Source: Eunapius fragilis (lineage: Eukaryota > Porifera > Demospongiae > Spongillida > Spongillidae). From it: a DNA stretch of 64,000 nucleotides. Numbering within the stretch: the first letter of the stretch is position 1; each line of letters opens with the position of its first letter. The notes under the pieces were generated by a model. It saw only the letters and a program-made list of their open reading frames with translations, was not told the origin of the DNA and ran no database searches. Below are positions 11,184 through 21,457 of this stretch, in pieces. Location of the stretch: the NCBI GenBank assembly GCA_963681505.1, contig OY811980.1:2902553-2966552 (forward strand). Reading direction: 5' to 3'. A program made the translations under genes and the position numbers.

Positions 11184-12532
11184 CAGGGCCGTAGATAACT
11201 TTTATAGTTTGGGGGGGCACAATAGTCTGAATGTCAATGTGGTCTAAATTTTATAGGTATGCCATGCGTAAAAGCCTACATGTAGGCACAATTCTTCGAT
11301 CACAATTTGATTTGAACCATATTTTGCATGCATGCGCGCGTTATCATATACACTCATTAATAACCGATTAAGTCCTGTAGCCGCAAATTCGCGTCAAAGA
11401 GTTGTTTACAGCTACCAAGGTATTTTGGGGGACGCGACCACAAACCACAGAAAGATTATACCAATTTGAAATCCTTCATGTACACGGGTATTACCCCTTC
11501 CTGCCACAAAACATTTTTGTGACCACATTTAAGATCAAATAACCTCTACATAACAAACCATATTTAGGCCTTAATCGGTTAAGGAAAAATACCAAACACT
11601 TCTTGGCGACTGGAATTGCGGCTTTCAAATTCATTGCCAATGGTTGCAAGGTCAAGCTTGTCTGTTTCATCTTTGTGAACATGCAGTAGCATGCACCAGT
11701 TTAACCTTGATTGGTGCATTGCTATCTGAAGTCATATCAGCATCATAATGCGCTCCACGTAAAGCCAAATCTTGCCGTGCTAAGAAGCGAATGTTTGACA
11801 TAATTGCAAAAATACATTTTCTGTTTAAAGCATTATGTTCAGTATATTCAGCACTTAGTTGTGTACCCACATTCATTGTCTCTGTCGAAGCTGCTGCAAC
11901 CATGCTAAGAGCATCGCAATGGCATGCTGATTGATCGTGCTTGCTGAATTCATCTAATGCTTTTTTCCAGTTAAAGAATCCAGAAGTAATAAATACTGTA
12001 TCCATGTATCCTCTCATTGGCATCTTTAACTGGACTGCAGTAGCGCAATAGAAGCATAAGACGGCATCTTCTTCTTCAATGTAATGCAACCAGCGGTACT
12101 TTTCATACCACGAGTAACAATAGCTACGACGCTTACTACCAAACTGCCTCATAGGAAACTTCAACCTGGGCTGATTGGGCTTTAATGGGAGAATTCTGGT
12201 ACAGGTCACAGGACTGGTAGTGGGGGATGGTGAATCAGGTGCATTTGCTTCATCATGACCGCATTCTTCCAATAGGCATACGACTTCATTACTCCCGCTT
12301 ATAGGCTCGCTACTGGATTCACTTGAGTGAAGTATTACCTGAGCTGAGCCTGTATTACCCGAAGTTCGTCGGACATCAGAATCCTCCTTTGATGATACCA
12401 CGGGCCGTATCGGCACAATATACTTTACATTGCGATTGCCACGCACGTGATTGCACTGTAATAATTTTAAAATATCACAGAAATTTTGGGGGGGCACGTG
12501 CCCCCCCAAGCTCCCCCTTATCTACGGCCTTG
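11184..12532. mobile_element. hAT-family deletion derivative, copy A only
   Basis: Ends are CAGGGCCGTAGATAAC on the left and the inverse of CAAGGCCGTAGATAAG on the right. Just inside are runs of G or C flanking a GGGGGGGCAC motif, a form I know from ZMYM/TTF-type hAT elements. Copy B reads straight from the equivalent of 11183 into ACCATGGCTATG. The expected 8-bp duplication is not seen: the left flank is TTTAGGAC and the right flank CTGTCACC. The right flank has six extra bases relative to copy B, so a junction rearrangement or homogenisation of the satellite is likely. Confidence 0.78.
11667..12509 (-). pseudogene. hAT transposase N-terminal fragment (TTF-type zinc finger)
   Basis: An open minus-strand frame of about 280 codons, of which roughly the last 160 resemble the N-terminus of ZMYM-like hAT transposases. 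It shows RQFGSKRRSYCYSWYEKYRW, then LCFYC, then GFFNWKKAL and the FLARQDLALRG motif that precedes the DUF4371/catalytic region. The catalytic core and dimerisation domain are missing, so it cannot be an active transposase. The frame opens without ATG inside the terminal repeat, so a true start lies downstream or is lost. What follows (11184-11660) is non-coding element DNA. Confidence 0.75.
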
Positions 12533-12538
12533 CTGTCA

Positions 12539-13725
12539 CCATGGCTATGTCACACATGAGAGAGTGAGTTTACCCCACTGTCTGACCAAGGTAAGCGATG
12601 TTCTGGTGATCCTGCACCACCACAGCATCTGATGAGGTATGTCTCACATTTCTGAACATGTGTCATTAAAATGGCCCCTCCCCCTTGAGGACCATGGCTA
12701 TGTCACACATGTGAGAGTGAGTTTACCCCACTGTCTGACCAAGGTAAGCGATGTTCTGGTGATCCTGCACAATCACAGTATCTGATAAGGTCTGTCTCAC
12801 ATTGCTGAACATGTGTCATTAAAATGGCCCCTCCTCCTTGAGGACCATGGCTATGTCACACATGTGAGAGAGACAAGGTAAGCGATGTTCTGGTATTCCT
12901 GCACCACCACAGCATCTGATGAGGTATGTCTCACATTTCTGAACATGTGTCATTAAAATGTCCCCTCCCCCTTGAGGACCATGGCTATGTCACACATGTG
13001 AGAGAGAGTTTACCCCACTGTCTGACCAAGGTAAGCGATGTTCTGGTGATCCTGCACCACCACAGCATCTGATGAGGTCTGTCACACATTTCTGAATGTG
13101 TTTCATGATCATGGCTTCTCCCCCTTGAGGACCATGGCTATGTCACATGTGTGACATAGACATGGTCCTCAAGGGGGAGGGGCCAGTTTAATGACACATG
13201 TTCAGAAATGTGAGACAGACCTCATCAGATGCTGTGGTGGTGCAGGATCACCAGAACATCGCTTAACTTGGTCAGACAGTCGGGTAAACTTGCTCTCACA
13301 TGTGTGACATAGCCATGGTCCTCAAGGGGGAGGGGCCATTTTAATCACACATGTTCAGAAATGTGAGATAGACTTCATCAGATGCTGTGGTGGTGCAGGA
13401 TCACCAGAACATCGCTTAACTTGGTCAGACAGTGGGGTAAACTCACTCTCACATGTGTGACATAGCCATAGTCCTCAAGGGAGAGGGGCCATTTTAATGA
13501 CACATGTTCAGAAATGTGAGACATACCTCATCAGATGCTGTGGTGGTGCAGGAATACCAGAACATCGCTTACCTTGGTCAGACAGTGGGGTAAACTCACT
13601 CTCACATGTGTGACATAGCCATGGTCCTCAAGGGGGAGGGGCCATTTTAATCACACATGTTCAGAAATGTGAGACAGTCCTCATCAGATGCTGTGGTGGT
13701 GCAGGATCACCCGAAAATTGTAGAC
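12539..13725. repeat. Inverted 153-bp satellite array, copy A
   Basis: Forward units begin ACCATGGCTATGTCACACATG at about 12539, 12691, 12844, 12978 and 13131 (spacing 152-153, one shortened to 134). After a symmetry axis at the palindrome TGTCACATGTGTGACA (about 13141-13156) the same unit runs in reverse to about 13725. The unit includes TTTACCCCACTGTCTGACC and CAGCATCTGATGAGGT. The opposed arrays make a large potential cruciform. Confidence 0.92.
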
Positions 13726-14006
13726 ACTCACTGTCCTACGTATGACGTAGCCACGGTCCGCAAGGCTGTCATAAGCTTGGCATTACCTTTCTTTTCTAGA
13801 TTGCATTCAACGTGAGGATGGCCACACTGTATTAATCGCCGTAATTGGGACTTTATAATTATATTCATTTTAAACTGAGCCGCTCAATAATGTTTTGTGA
13901 TAATTAGTGTGGAATGTGGTGCTGTGGAATGTGGTGCCAACTTCCAAGCGGTTGCACTTAGCGCCGACACAAGCAGCATAGCGTCTGATAAGACTTGACC
14001 GCGTCG

Positions 14007-14207
14007 ATGGCGACGCCATTGGAGACTCTCAACCATCATGACGAGGTGAGGAGGATGCATGAAACAATTAATGCTGATGGTTTTAAAATCGCTGCCTGCA
14101 TGACAGATATAAGTGACCCGCCGTTTATGCTCGTTGCCCTAGGCGCGATTGGACCAGTGCAGAAAGATGCGCTCCGTTCGTGTACGTACAGTGGACGGTT
14201 CCGTTAG
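14007..14207 (+). CDS. Short unexplained ORF, copy A (66 codons)
   Basis: An ATG at 14007 opens a 66-codon frame beginning MATPLETLNHHDEV and ending at TAG. The same peptide is encoded without change in copy B, although flanking non-coding DNA differs. I recognise no family. It could be a first exon: several GT sites follow (for example after 14243 and 14271). Or it could be chance conservation in a recently duplicated region. It starts only 45 bases from the foldback element target duplication. Confidence 0.25.
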   Translation: MATPLETLNHHDEVRRMHETINADGFKIAACMTDISDPPFMLVALGAIGPVQKDALRSCTYSGRFR

Positions 14208-15138
14208 AGTCATATCTGTTGGTGTTAGCTACTCGGTCTTGGAGGTAACAAAGTTGGCTTGTAGCAGAATAGGTAAGCCATGAAAAGACATAGAACAGGT
14301 TACCGGCCCGGGCTATAATGAAGTATTGACGCGTACTTGAAATAGCGGAGGGTGTCTATATGTTCTGTAGCAGAATTAACCGATTGATCAACCGGCGCCT
14401 GGTTGCTCAACGGGTCTATCGGTTGACTTACGGGCCGCTCAACATTCATATCTCAGTACATGCATGTACAGCGCTTCGTAATCCGCCCTCTTTTCTCCAA
14501 CTAGCTTCTCCACGCCCTGCCTACTTCTTACCTTCATTACGAAGCTACTTGTACTGTCATGGCAAAAGTGGTCTGGTGGACCACTTTTGGTCGCCAAAAT
14601 TGGTCCGGCCGGACCACTTTTGGACACCAAAATTGGTCTGCCCGGACCATATTTGTCCGCCATTCAGATCATAGTTAACTATACACGCAAAGTCTGTCCT
14701 AGCTTTTTTTTTTTTTCTTCAGCTGGAGGACTTTATTATAATTGTAAGTTTATTTCAAGGCGCCACATGTATAATAACGGGTATAAATTATAAATGCATT
14801 GTGCATGCTCAGTGAATCGGAACCTACGCGAGTAGGTTCCACATAGGAATCCTGCAGTATCATGAATGTCGTTAAAAAACGCGACCCGCGTAACATGAAA
14901 CGGGCTCTTTGTTGACACCCCCTCATGGAAAAAACCCACAGTGAGAAAAAACCCTTTTTAGGGATAAAAACCTCAACGCATGAGAAATAACAGAAAAATT
15001 AATCGCTCTGCAACAGGTATAACAAATAGTTCGTAGTTCCAGCCCGTCTTCAGGAAAGTCTACACTTTGATTAAGGAACGTCAACAGTTGCACCTACAGG
15101 ATAGACACCACACCACAAAACCAAACACAAGGGAAAAT
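14208..15138. other. Spacer with palindromes, no gene
   Basis: Apart from the GGTCC cluster it has a 22-base inverted repeat GGAACCTAC-GCGA-GTAGGTTCC at 14819-14840. In copy B the first arm carries the same sequence with one flanking change. No protein match. Copy B equivalent 44879-45826. Confidence 0.5.
14567..14662. repeat. Clustered GGTCC/GGACC palindromes, copy A
   Basis: Overlapping inverted motifs: GTGGTCTGGTGGACCAC, CCAAAATTGGTCCGGCCGGA and GGTCTGCCCGGACC. Copy B (45236-45347) has one more unit, GTCCGCCAAAAATGGTCC. The block looks like terminal or foldback DNA of an unidentified element. Confidence 0.6.
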
Positions 15139-15292
15139 GTTAGCAGCACGTGCACGCAAGCTTAGAATGACTACAGTGCCAGCCTTATAAACCCCCAACA
15201 CGTGGCCCATCACGTGCTATACTACCAATCACATTTGGGAGGGAGCTAAATTTCTGTCTAATTCACAGTGTTCAAACGTCAGAAATGTATAT
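15139..15292 (-). repeat. Direct repeat of the DIRS-like element (3' side)
   Basis: Matches 18408-18571 in the same orientation, from GTTAGCAGCACGTGCACGC to GAAATGTATA. It contains two CACGTG E-boxes. Confidence 0.85.
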
Positions 15293-15779
15293 CTCCCTTC
15301 CACATGCCCCCTGTATAGCACCTCCCTTCTCCCCCCCCCCCCTCCCCAAGTGACCAAAATAGAGTATTGGTTTAGCTTCATTGTGCACGCTGCCACCAAC
15401 ACAAGCACACCACAACCAATTAGAGCCACAAAGAACGGGTTAGACCTCCGGGCATAGTGTTGCAATGTGCATACCAATCTTTGGCTGTTTTACTGTTATT
15501 TGGACCCCCTAGCCTGCCGACTGTGCATGCTAAACGTAGTGGGGTCAATAACCTAATTGCCACATTTGCTTAAAAGGAGTTCTCTCAATCTGTTGCTGCA
15601 TACACAACCAGTCTTCTTCAATTGCTCACAAGTTTCTGAGAACACAGCTGTAAGGAGATACAGGGGAGTCAGCTGGGCCGGTATATGAAATCAACTCAAA
15701 CAATGGTATGCCAATGCCACCGAGGCTAGCCATACCCAGCCAGTAACCCTTCCACCGAGGATTGGAAACTGCCCCAAGT

Positions 15780-16680
15780 TCCTAGCCACCGAGGCAGGAA
15801 ACCAACAGCCACCAAGGCTGCCAATACACACAGCCACCAAGGCTGCCAATACATACAGCCACCAAGGCTGCCAATACACACAGCTACCAAGGCTGACAAT
15901 ACACACAGCTACGAAGGCTGACAATACACACAGCTACCAAAGCTGACAATACACACAGCCACCAAGGCTGACAATACGTACAGCCATCAAGGCTGCCAAT
16001 ACACACAACTACCAAGGTTGACAATACATACAGCCACCAAGGATGGCAATACACACAGCCACCAAGGCTGACAATATGTACAGCCACCAAGGCTGACAAT
16101 ACATACAGCCACCAAGGCTGGCAATACACACAGCTACGAAAGGCTGACAATACACGCAGCCACCAAGGCTGACAGAACACACAGCTACTGTACCAAGGCT
16201 GACAATACACACAGCTACCAAGGCTGACAATACACACAGCTACCAAGGCTGACAATAAGCACAGCTACCAAGGCTGACAATACACACAGCTACCAAGGCT
16301 GACAATACACACAGCTACCAAGGCTAACAATACACACAGCCACCAAGGCTGACAATGTACACACAGCTACCAAGGCTGACAATACACACAGCTACCAAGG
16401 CTGACAATACGCACAGCTACCAAGGCTGACAATACACACAGCCACCAAGGCTGACAATTTACAAACAGCTACCAAGGCTAACAATACACACAGCCACCAA
16501 GGCTGACAATTTACACACAGCTACCAAGGCTGACAATACGCACAGCTACCTAGGCTGACAATACACACAGCTACCTAGGCTGACAACACACACAACTACC
16601 ATGGCTGACAATACATGCAGCCACCAAGGCTGACAATTTTCACACAGCCACGTAGCCCCCAAGGCTGACCATACACACTG
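15780..16680. repeat. 25-bp minisatellite, copy A
   Basis: About 35 tandem units of CAGCYACCAAGGCTGACAAT plus ACACA, with variants (CTGCC for CTGAC, TTTACA spacers). It replaces coding sequence downstream of the RT/RNase H remnant. Minus-strand frames through it give meaningless CVYCQPW-type repeats. Confidence 0.95.
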
Positions 16681-16689
16681 GTTGGGAGT

Positions 16690-17440
16690 TGTACAGGTCC
16701 AGCCAGGCATTCCACCCGAGTTATGACTAGCATATCACACCATGTATTCTTGCCTTGCAGGACCGCGTACAAGGCACGTGTCATAAACTTGGATTGTGAT
16801 CCCAACAATTTTCCCCACCAGGCTTGCTATGAACTTTGCACTTAAGGCTGTTTGGCTAGCTGCTATTTGAAGGTTACCCATTAATCTTTTTGACTGGCAT
16901 TGAAATACATCCTTGTTTCAAGTCCACTTCGAACCATAGCTATAGCAGCCTATGCGTGGGTGTCCATACTGATTTTAGTTCATTATGAACCCACCCCGCC
17001 TTGCTATAGTATCTTTTACCCAGCAGCTGCCTGAGTGCTTCAACCTCGTTTTACGATGCACAGATGCCATCATCAAGGTACACAACTGACTTAAGCCCCT
17101 TACTACGCAACAGCACTCTCATTAGTTTTGTGAATACATATGGTGCTGATGACAGCCCAAACGGCAATACTGCAAATGTGTTGAATATACCATCCCATTC
17201 AACTCCCCCAAGTACTTACGATGATGTGATGCCACGTCAATGTGGTGGTATCCTGACTTGAGGTGAAATGCACCATCGACTCACCAAGTTCAAACAGATC
17301 CAATGCCACATAAAGTCCTCATATTTGAATTTCTGCTTCCAAAGAAACTTATTTACATGTTTTAAATTCAGCACCAGTCACTTTTTTCCAGATTGTTTGG
17401 TAATCACTGAGAGGGGATTTAGTGGCTTCTACAAATTGCC
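16690..17440 (-). pseudogene. DIRS-like RT/RNase H remnant, copy A
   Basis: Minus strand, frame broken several times. Read right to left: a KFKYEDF segment, a FELGES segment, then PFGLSSAPYVFTKLMRVLL and VVYLDDG (the YxDD catalytic box) around 17060-17180, a stop soon after, and the linker toward RNase H (SKFMTRALYAVLQG, 16740-16800). Three or more frameshifts and stops are needed, so it makes no enzyme. Confidence 0.75.
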
Positions 17441-17622
17441 TATCAACTAAAGCTGATTGCTGATTGTGGCAAGAGTATGGTATGGGCTCAGCATATAATG
17501 GTAGCACATAATCATTTTCTATAGTATCTAGTATCCATGGAGGGCACCTAAGTCCTCCCTCCGGAATGCTAGGCCCTCTTTAAGGCACCCCCTCCCCCCC
17601 CCTTACAGAACCCTCATTCTTT

Positions 17623-18351
17623 TCACCCTTCTGTACTTCTCCACACCCTAGGCATGCATTCTAACACCTCACAACACTGCTCAGAATGTGAGAGTGACAC
17701 ATGCACCACGTGCTCACACGTCGGAAAAGGACACGCAACCGCTCCCGCTTTTGGGCATTCCTTCCTCCAGTGACCGGCATCCCCGCAATGAAAACATGTA
17801 CCCATAGGGAAACGAGGAGGCGGCTTCGGCACAGCGGCTTTTGCGGGTTCCACAAACGGAGACTTGGAACGGAATGGCGCACCACCTGCTGTCGCTACGG
17901 ACGTAGAGAGAACCTCCTTCGCCTGAACCTCTCGCAACTTTCTTTTCTTGGCCAGCTTCTTCTCTGCTAGTCGCTCGGCCTTTTCCAACCTTTTTTCGTC
18001 CTTTGAATCATCCGCCAGGTCATCGTTCTCATATTCTTCCACGACAGCTCATCCCGACTCGGAGCGATCGGCGAACATAATCATCTTCTGCCTGCGGGTA
18101 ATGAGTTCTATGCCTTGCATCATTTCGCTGGCAGCCCGCTGCAGCAACTCTTCAGAACGCGGCGCGGCCGCCTCCCACTTCTCCAAGCACACTTTCGCCA
18201 CCTCCATCTTCTCCACCACCTGCTCGTTAAATCGGAACTGGAGCTCATTACCGCGCTTCTTGAAGGCATAGGTCTCCTTCCGGGCGCTTCTTGCTAGCTT
18301 CAGCGAGGTTTCTTCTTGCCCTTGGCGCACCATTTTAAGCTCCTCTTGCAT
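17623..18351 (-). pseudogene. DIRS-like gag with nonsense codon, copy A
   Basis: Minus-strand gag frame. An N-terminal helical, charged region (KKRGNELQFRFNEQ), the conserved ITRRQKMIMFADRSE block and a Lys-rich coil precede a CCHC zinc knuckle (CFHCGDAGHWRKEC). Codon 101 is TGA (18049-18051) where copy B has TGG, cutting the protein after 100 residues. Upstream, an in-phase-looking ATG (SEEAVAQLLDGM) is separated from the frame by a run of nine A, one base off from any length that keeps frame. Confidence 0.85.
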
Positions 18352-18407
18352 TTTTTTTTCATACCATCGAGGAGTTGGGCAACTGCTTCTTCTGACATGC
18401 CGAAAAA

Positions 18408-18571
18408 GTTAACAGCACGTGCACGCAAGCTTAGAATGAACACTTGTACTACAGTGCCAGCCTTTTAAACCCCCCAACACGTGGCCTATCACGTGCTATA
18501 CTACCAATCACATTTGGGAGGGAGCTAAATTTCTATCTAATTCACAGTGTTCAAACGTCAGAAATGTATAT
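18408..18571 (-). promoter_or_regulatory. Direct repeat of the DIRS-like element with promoter-like motif (5' side)
   Basis: Upstream of gag on the minus strand. It includes TTTAAA (18463-18468) in a GGGGTTTAAAAGGC context, a possible TATA-like box, and CACGTG motifs. The same block is at the other end of the element. Confidence 0.5.
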
Positions 18572-18789
18572 TTTCCTCGTCCCAGGCCAATTTTTCTCCG
18601 TCGTCGTCGTCTAATTCTTCTCGCCCGGTATAGGAATGGTTTTAAAGAGCGCGAGTTATACCAATCGCTTTAGAATCTCCTAGAAGGACATCTTCAGGTA
18701 TCAATAAAGCATAAAACTGATATACGTAATCATTACGTAATATGGAGTGCTATATTTAACCGTTCCCATGGCGACAAAAAATTTAGGAA

Positions 18790-19063
18790 ACAAGTAATAA
18801 AAACATTCTCTATACGAGAAGGTTGGTGGTATATAGGAATCAAAGGTGATGGTGGTGTAAAAAGCAAGGGAACAAGGTTTCTGATTGAAAAGGAAAAATG
18901 AAATAGACCTTTATTAGCAAGCACATTTATATATGACAATATAGGTCTATTTCATTTTTCCTTTTCAATCAGAAACCTTGTTCCCTTGCTTTTTACACCA
19001 CCATCACCTTTGATTCCTATATACTACCAACCTTCTCGTATAGAGAATTGTTTTATTACTTGT
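18790..19063. repeat. Long perfect hairpin, copy A (121-bp arms)
   Basis: Arms 18790-18910 and 18943-19063 are inverted copies with only one or two mismatches by eye, around a 32-base loop. Arms contain AAAAAGCAAGGGAACAAGG and its inverse. No frame is conserved. A transcript across it would form a long double-stranded RNA. It may be a foldback MITE; no target duplication is evident. Confidence 0.92.
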
Positions 19064-20523
19064 ACATACATGAGTGATGCAATAAATGGTGAATTTGCAA
19101 TGCTTATGTTGAGGAACTGTTGTCAATCTGTGATCAATGCCCGGTAACTCTATAGACTTGATTCCTTTGATTCCATTAATTGTTCCAATAATCATATATG
19201 TATAAGCAATGATAAAAATATGCAGGAAGATGAAAATGCCTTGAATTATAATGATTCACTACAATAGTGTATAACTCTAACTGCATGCCTAGAAGAATAG
19301 CTGAAGTTCTTTTTATAATGACTTCCCCATGCTGCATACATCAAATAACTGAAGGGAGGGAGGAGGAACAAGAGGAGGTAAGGGAAAGGAGGTGTAAGGA
19401 GTGGAGGAAGGAGAGTGGTGTGGGTACGTGTTGATAAAGCACCCTCATCCATAGCCCCCCCCCCCCCCCCCCCCCCCCACCACACATCCCTGCACATGAC
19501 CATGTGAGGAGTGTTGCTGTTTCCCCCATTAGAAAGATGTTGGTACACATCTAACACCTCACGTGTAAGCACAAACATGCATTAACAATTTCCTGTTTAC
19601 ACGTACATGTGAATACTTCCTTATTTACTGCCTGTGCATATTGCTGGAACCATATGTAGGGAAGGGATGTATGGTGACCCTGTGGGTCATTAGAATTGGA
19701 TGTTCAGAACTGGTTTGATAAATCACACTAAGAACAGTATATGGTGCATAGACTTTACCATGACGTGTGAATACTGTACATGTGATGTGTACATATAAGA
19801 GTCACTGACATGTCCCGTCCCCCACAACTCCCCTCAGGAATTAGGAGCTTGTTAGATTCATTTTTAAATTCTGTGCCATTATCTGTTATAATAATCTTGA
19901 GCAAACCCATGCATTCGCATAAAAATCTGCAAGGATAGAATACAGTGAATCAGATTATCAGTGCATGTGCATGGCCAAGGTCACTGCTCTTTTATAGGCA
20001 GATGGACGTTGCAGACAAATGTCTATGGAGTATGATCAGGTTAGGCTGGCTGCACTGGGATTAAGCTAATGCTACTTTTTTGTATGTGTAGGATCCATAC
20101 ACACTAGTGCATAGCTCTTTGTATACATCAAAAACTGTACAGCACATGTACAAACATTTAGCCTTATTCCGAACAGTAGTGTACGCATGCAAATGTAATG
20201 TAAAAGTGATTACAGCCAGTTAAAAACATGGTTAAAGTCACGAAGGACACCTTTTTTTACGTACCCCAATATTGGCCCTTACTAGTACCCTCTTGGTGGT
20301 GTAGTGCCAGAGAACCCACCAGTTTAATAGCGTCGGGCGTTGGTGCGTGTGCAGGCCTACTTAGTGCTACATGGTTACGTCTTCGCTTTTTATTTGTATT
20401 ACTTGAATCAGTTAGTGTAGTTCAGCCTTTTGATTCCACTGCCTTGTGCGCCACACTGTGAAATCATAAAAAGTATCTACACGATGTTTTCCGCTATGGT
20501 GCTAGTTATTCACGTATAGTGTC
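19064..20523. other. Spacer with poly-C and a retroelement trace
   Basis: Holds a GGAGG-rich stretch, a poly-C run (about 19456-19479; only about 14 C in copy B near 50069) and an integrase-like fragment at 19841-19931. Nothing else recognised. Copy B equivalent 49679-51135. Confidence 0.5.
19841..19931 (-). pseudogene. Retroelement integrase fragment, copy A
   Basis: Minus-strand frame containing GLLKIIITDNGTEFKNESNK, matching the second catalytic region of retroelement integrases (TDNGTEF). Only about 30 codons are visible. The same fragment is at 50447-50537. Confidence 0.45.
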
Positions 20524-21457
20524 ATGGAGAAAAAGACAAAGAAATTCCTCAGTGTTTCAGAGCGATTTAAGTTGGTGGATGAAATCAAGCTTGGTAAGCC
20601 TGTTAAGGATGTAGCTAGGGATTTTGCTCACGACAGGCGTACAAACTATTCAAATCCATGCAAAGACGACCTATTGAAGTTAGTAGACTCTGGCTCAGTC
20701 CCTCTTCAGTAGAAGATAGTAGTGAACAAATCAAAACATAAAGAGATCGACGAAGCCGTTTTTGAATGGTTTTGCTCCTTGAGAACATTCAATTGTACCA
20801 GGAAACCCTTACCCGTGTCTCGAGAATTGATGCGTGCGAAAGCCACGTACTAGGCAAAGAAGAGAAGGATAGCTGGTTTTGTGGCGTCAAATGGCTGGAT
20901 TAGCAACTGGCGATGGCATTATAGAGTGTCCCGTTCTAAGCGGTTTGTGGGAGAGGTGGACATAAATACAGCTGATGAGAAAGTAGAGACCCTACGTAGT
21001 TCTCTCTCCATGTACGAATAATATGGATGAAGCCAAGGCTATCCCACAATATAGTTATTTGCTTGAGTCTGAAGGAGATAAGAGGCAGCATGGCCGGGGT
21101 ACTAAGAAAACGAAGGCAAAAGATCGCTTGACTGTGATATTATGTACGAACACCACTGGTACTGTTAAAGTATCCGCAGTAGAAACTGCGTTGTTTTTCA
21201 AATGCGCCTCCATGCCTTCCATATTTTTCCCAAAACAGTGCTTGGTGTGACAAAACTATATTTAGGAGGTGGAGGCATGAAGTATTCTTATCTGAAGTTC
21301 ACAAGCTAACATCAGAACCTATTGTTCTTGTATTAGATGGCTTAAGTCGCCACGATGAAGGTTGTGTTCATCCCCTTAAGCAAGCAAAATTATTTAAATT
21401 CCCTCCTAATATTGCAAGCATTTACCAGCCATTAGAATTGCAGCCTTGAAAGTTTGG
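20524..21457 (+). pseudogene. Tigger/pogo transposase, N-terminal and core part, copy A
   Basis: Plus strand. CENP-B/Tigger-like helix-turn-helix region (KFLSVSERFKLVDEI), second DNA-binding half (GWISNWRWHYRVSRSKR), then DDE-type core: DEAKAIPQYSYLLESEG, VLVLDGLSRHDEG and FPPNVASIYQPLE. Interrupted by TAG, TAG and TAA (after SVPLQ, ATY and SMYE) and, in copy A, a 17-bp deletion near 21180. The residue after QPL is Glu where Tigger has Asp. The frame ends abruptly at ALKVW (21457) because the rest is inverted downstream. Confidence 0.82.

Larger units (their letters stand above)
10923..13952. mobile_element. Foldback / MULE-like non-autonomous element, copy A
   Basis: Both ends carry a near-identical inverted repeat of about 62 bp starting ACCGCTTGGAAGTTGGCACC, inside 9-bp duplications TGCACTTAG. 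The interior is a 153-bp satellite in two opposed arrays, so most of the element can fold on itself. Nine-base duplications and long inverted ends suggest a Mutator-like or foldback element, but no transposase is present to confirm it. Copy A is enlarged by the hAT derivative at 11184-12532. Confidence 0.8.
15139..18571 (-). mobile_element. Decayed DIRS-like retroelement, copy A
   Basis: Minus-strand element bounded by direct repeats of about 155 bp (15139-15292 and 18408-18571). From right to left it carries a gag with a CCHC knuckle, a broken RT/RNase H, and a 25-bp minisatellite where a tyrosine recombinase would be expected. The RT shows PFGLSSAPYVFTKLMR and VVYLDDG, forms I associate with DIRS-type elements rather than Ty3/gypsy. 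The direct repeats would fit split direct repeats. No recombinase is found, so the class is probable, not proven. Confidence 0.7.

Noticed and set aside
15691..16255. Long minus-strand frames with CVYCQPWWL repeats, looking like a Cys/Trp-rich protein
   Set aside because: They are translations of the 25-bp minisatellite, whose length of 25 shifts frame each unit; units are gained and lost freely.
15780..16680. CRISPR-like array of 25-bp repeats
   Set aside because: No spacers between units, eukaryotic context, no cas genes.
16690..17440. Ty3/gypsy assignment for the RT remnant
   Set aside because: The PFGLSSAPYVFTKLMR and YLDDG forms with this gag type fit DIRS-like elements better; no aspartic protease is present between gag and RT.
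17701..18297. Plus-strand frames opposite gag (MHHVLTRRKRTRNRS..., MASFFSASRSAFSNLF...)
   Set aside because: Shadows of the minus-strand gag; low-complexity serine/arginine content from its codon use.
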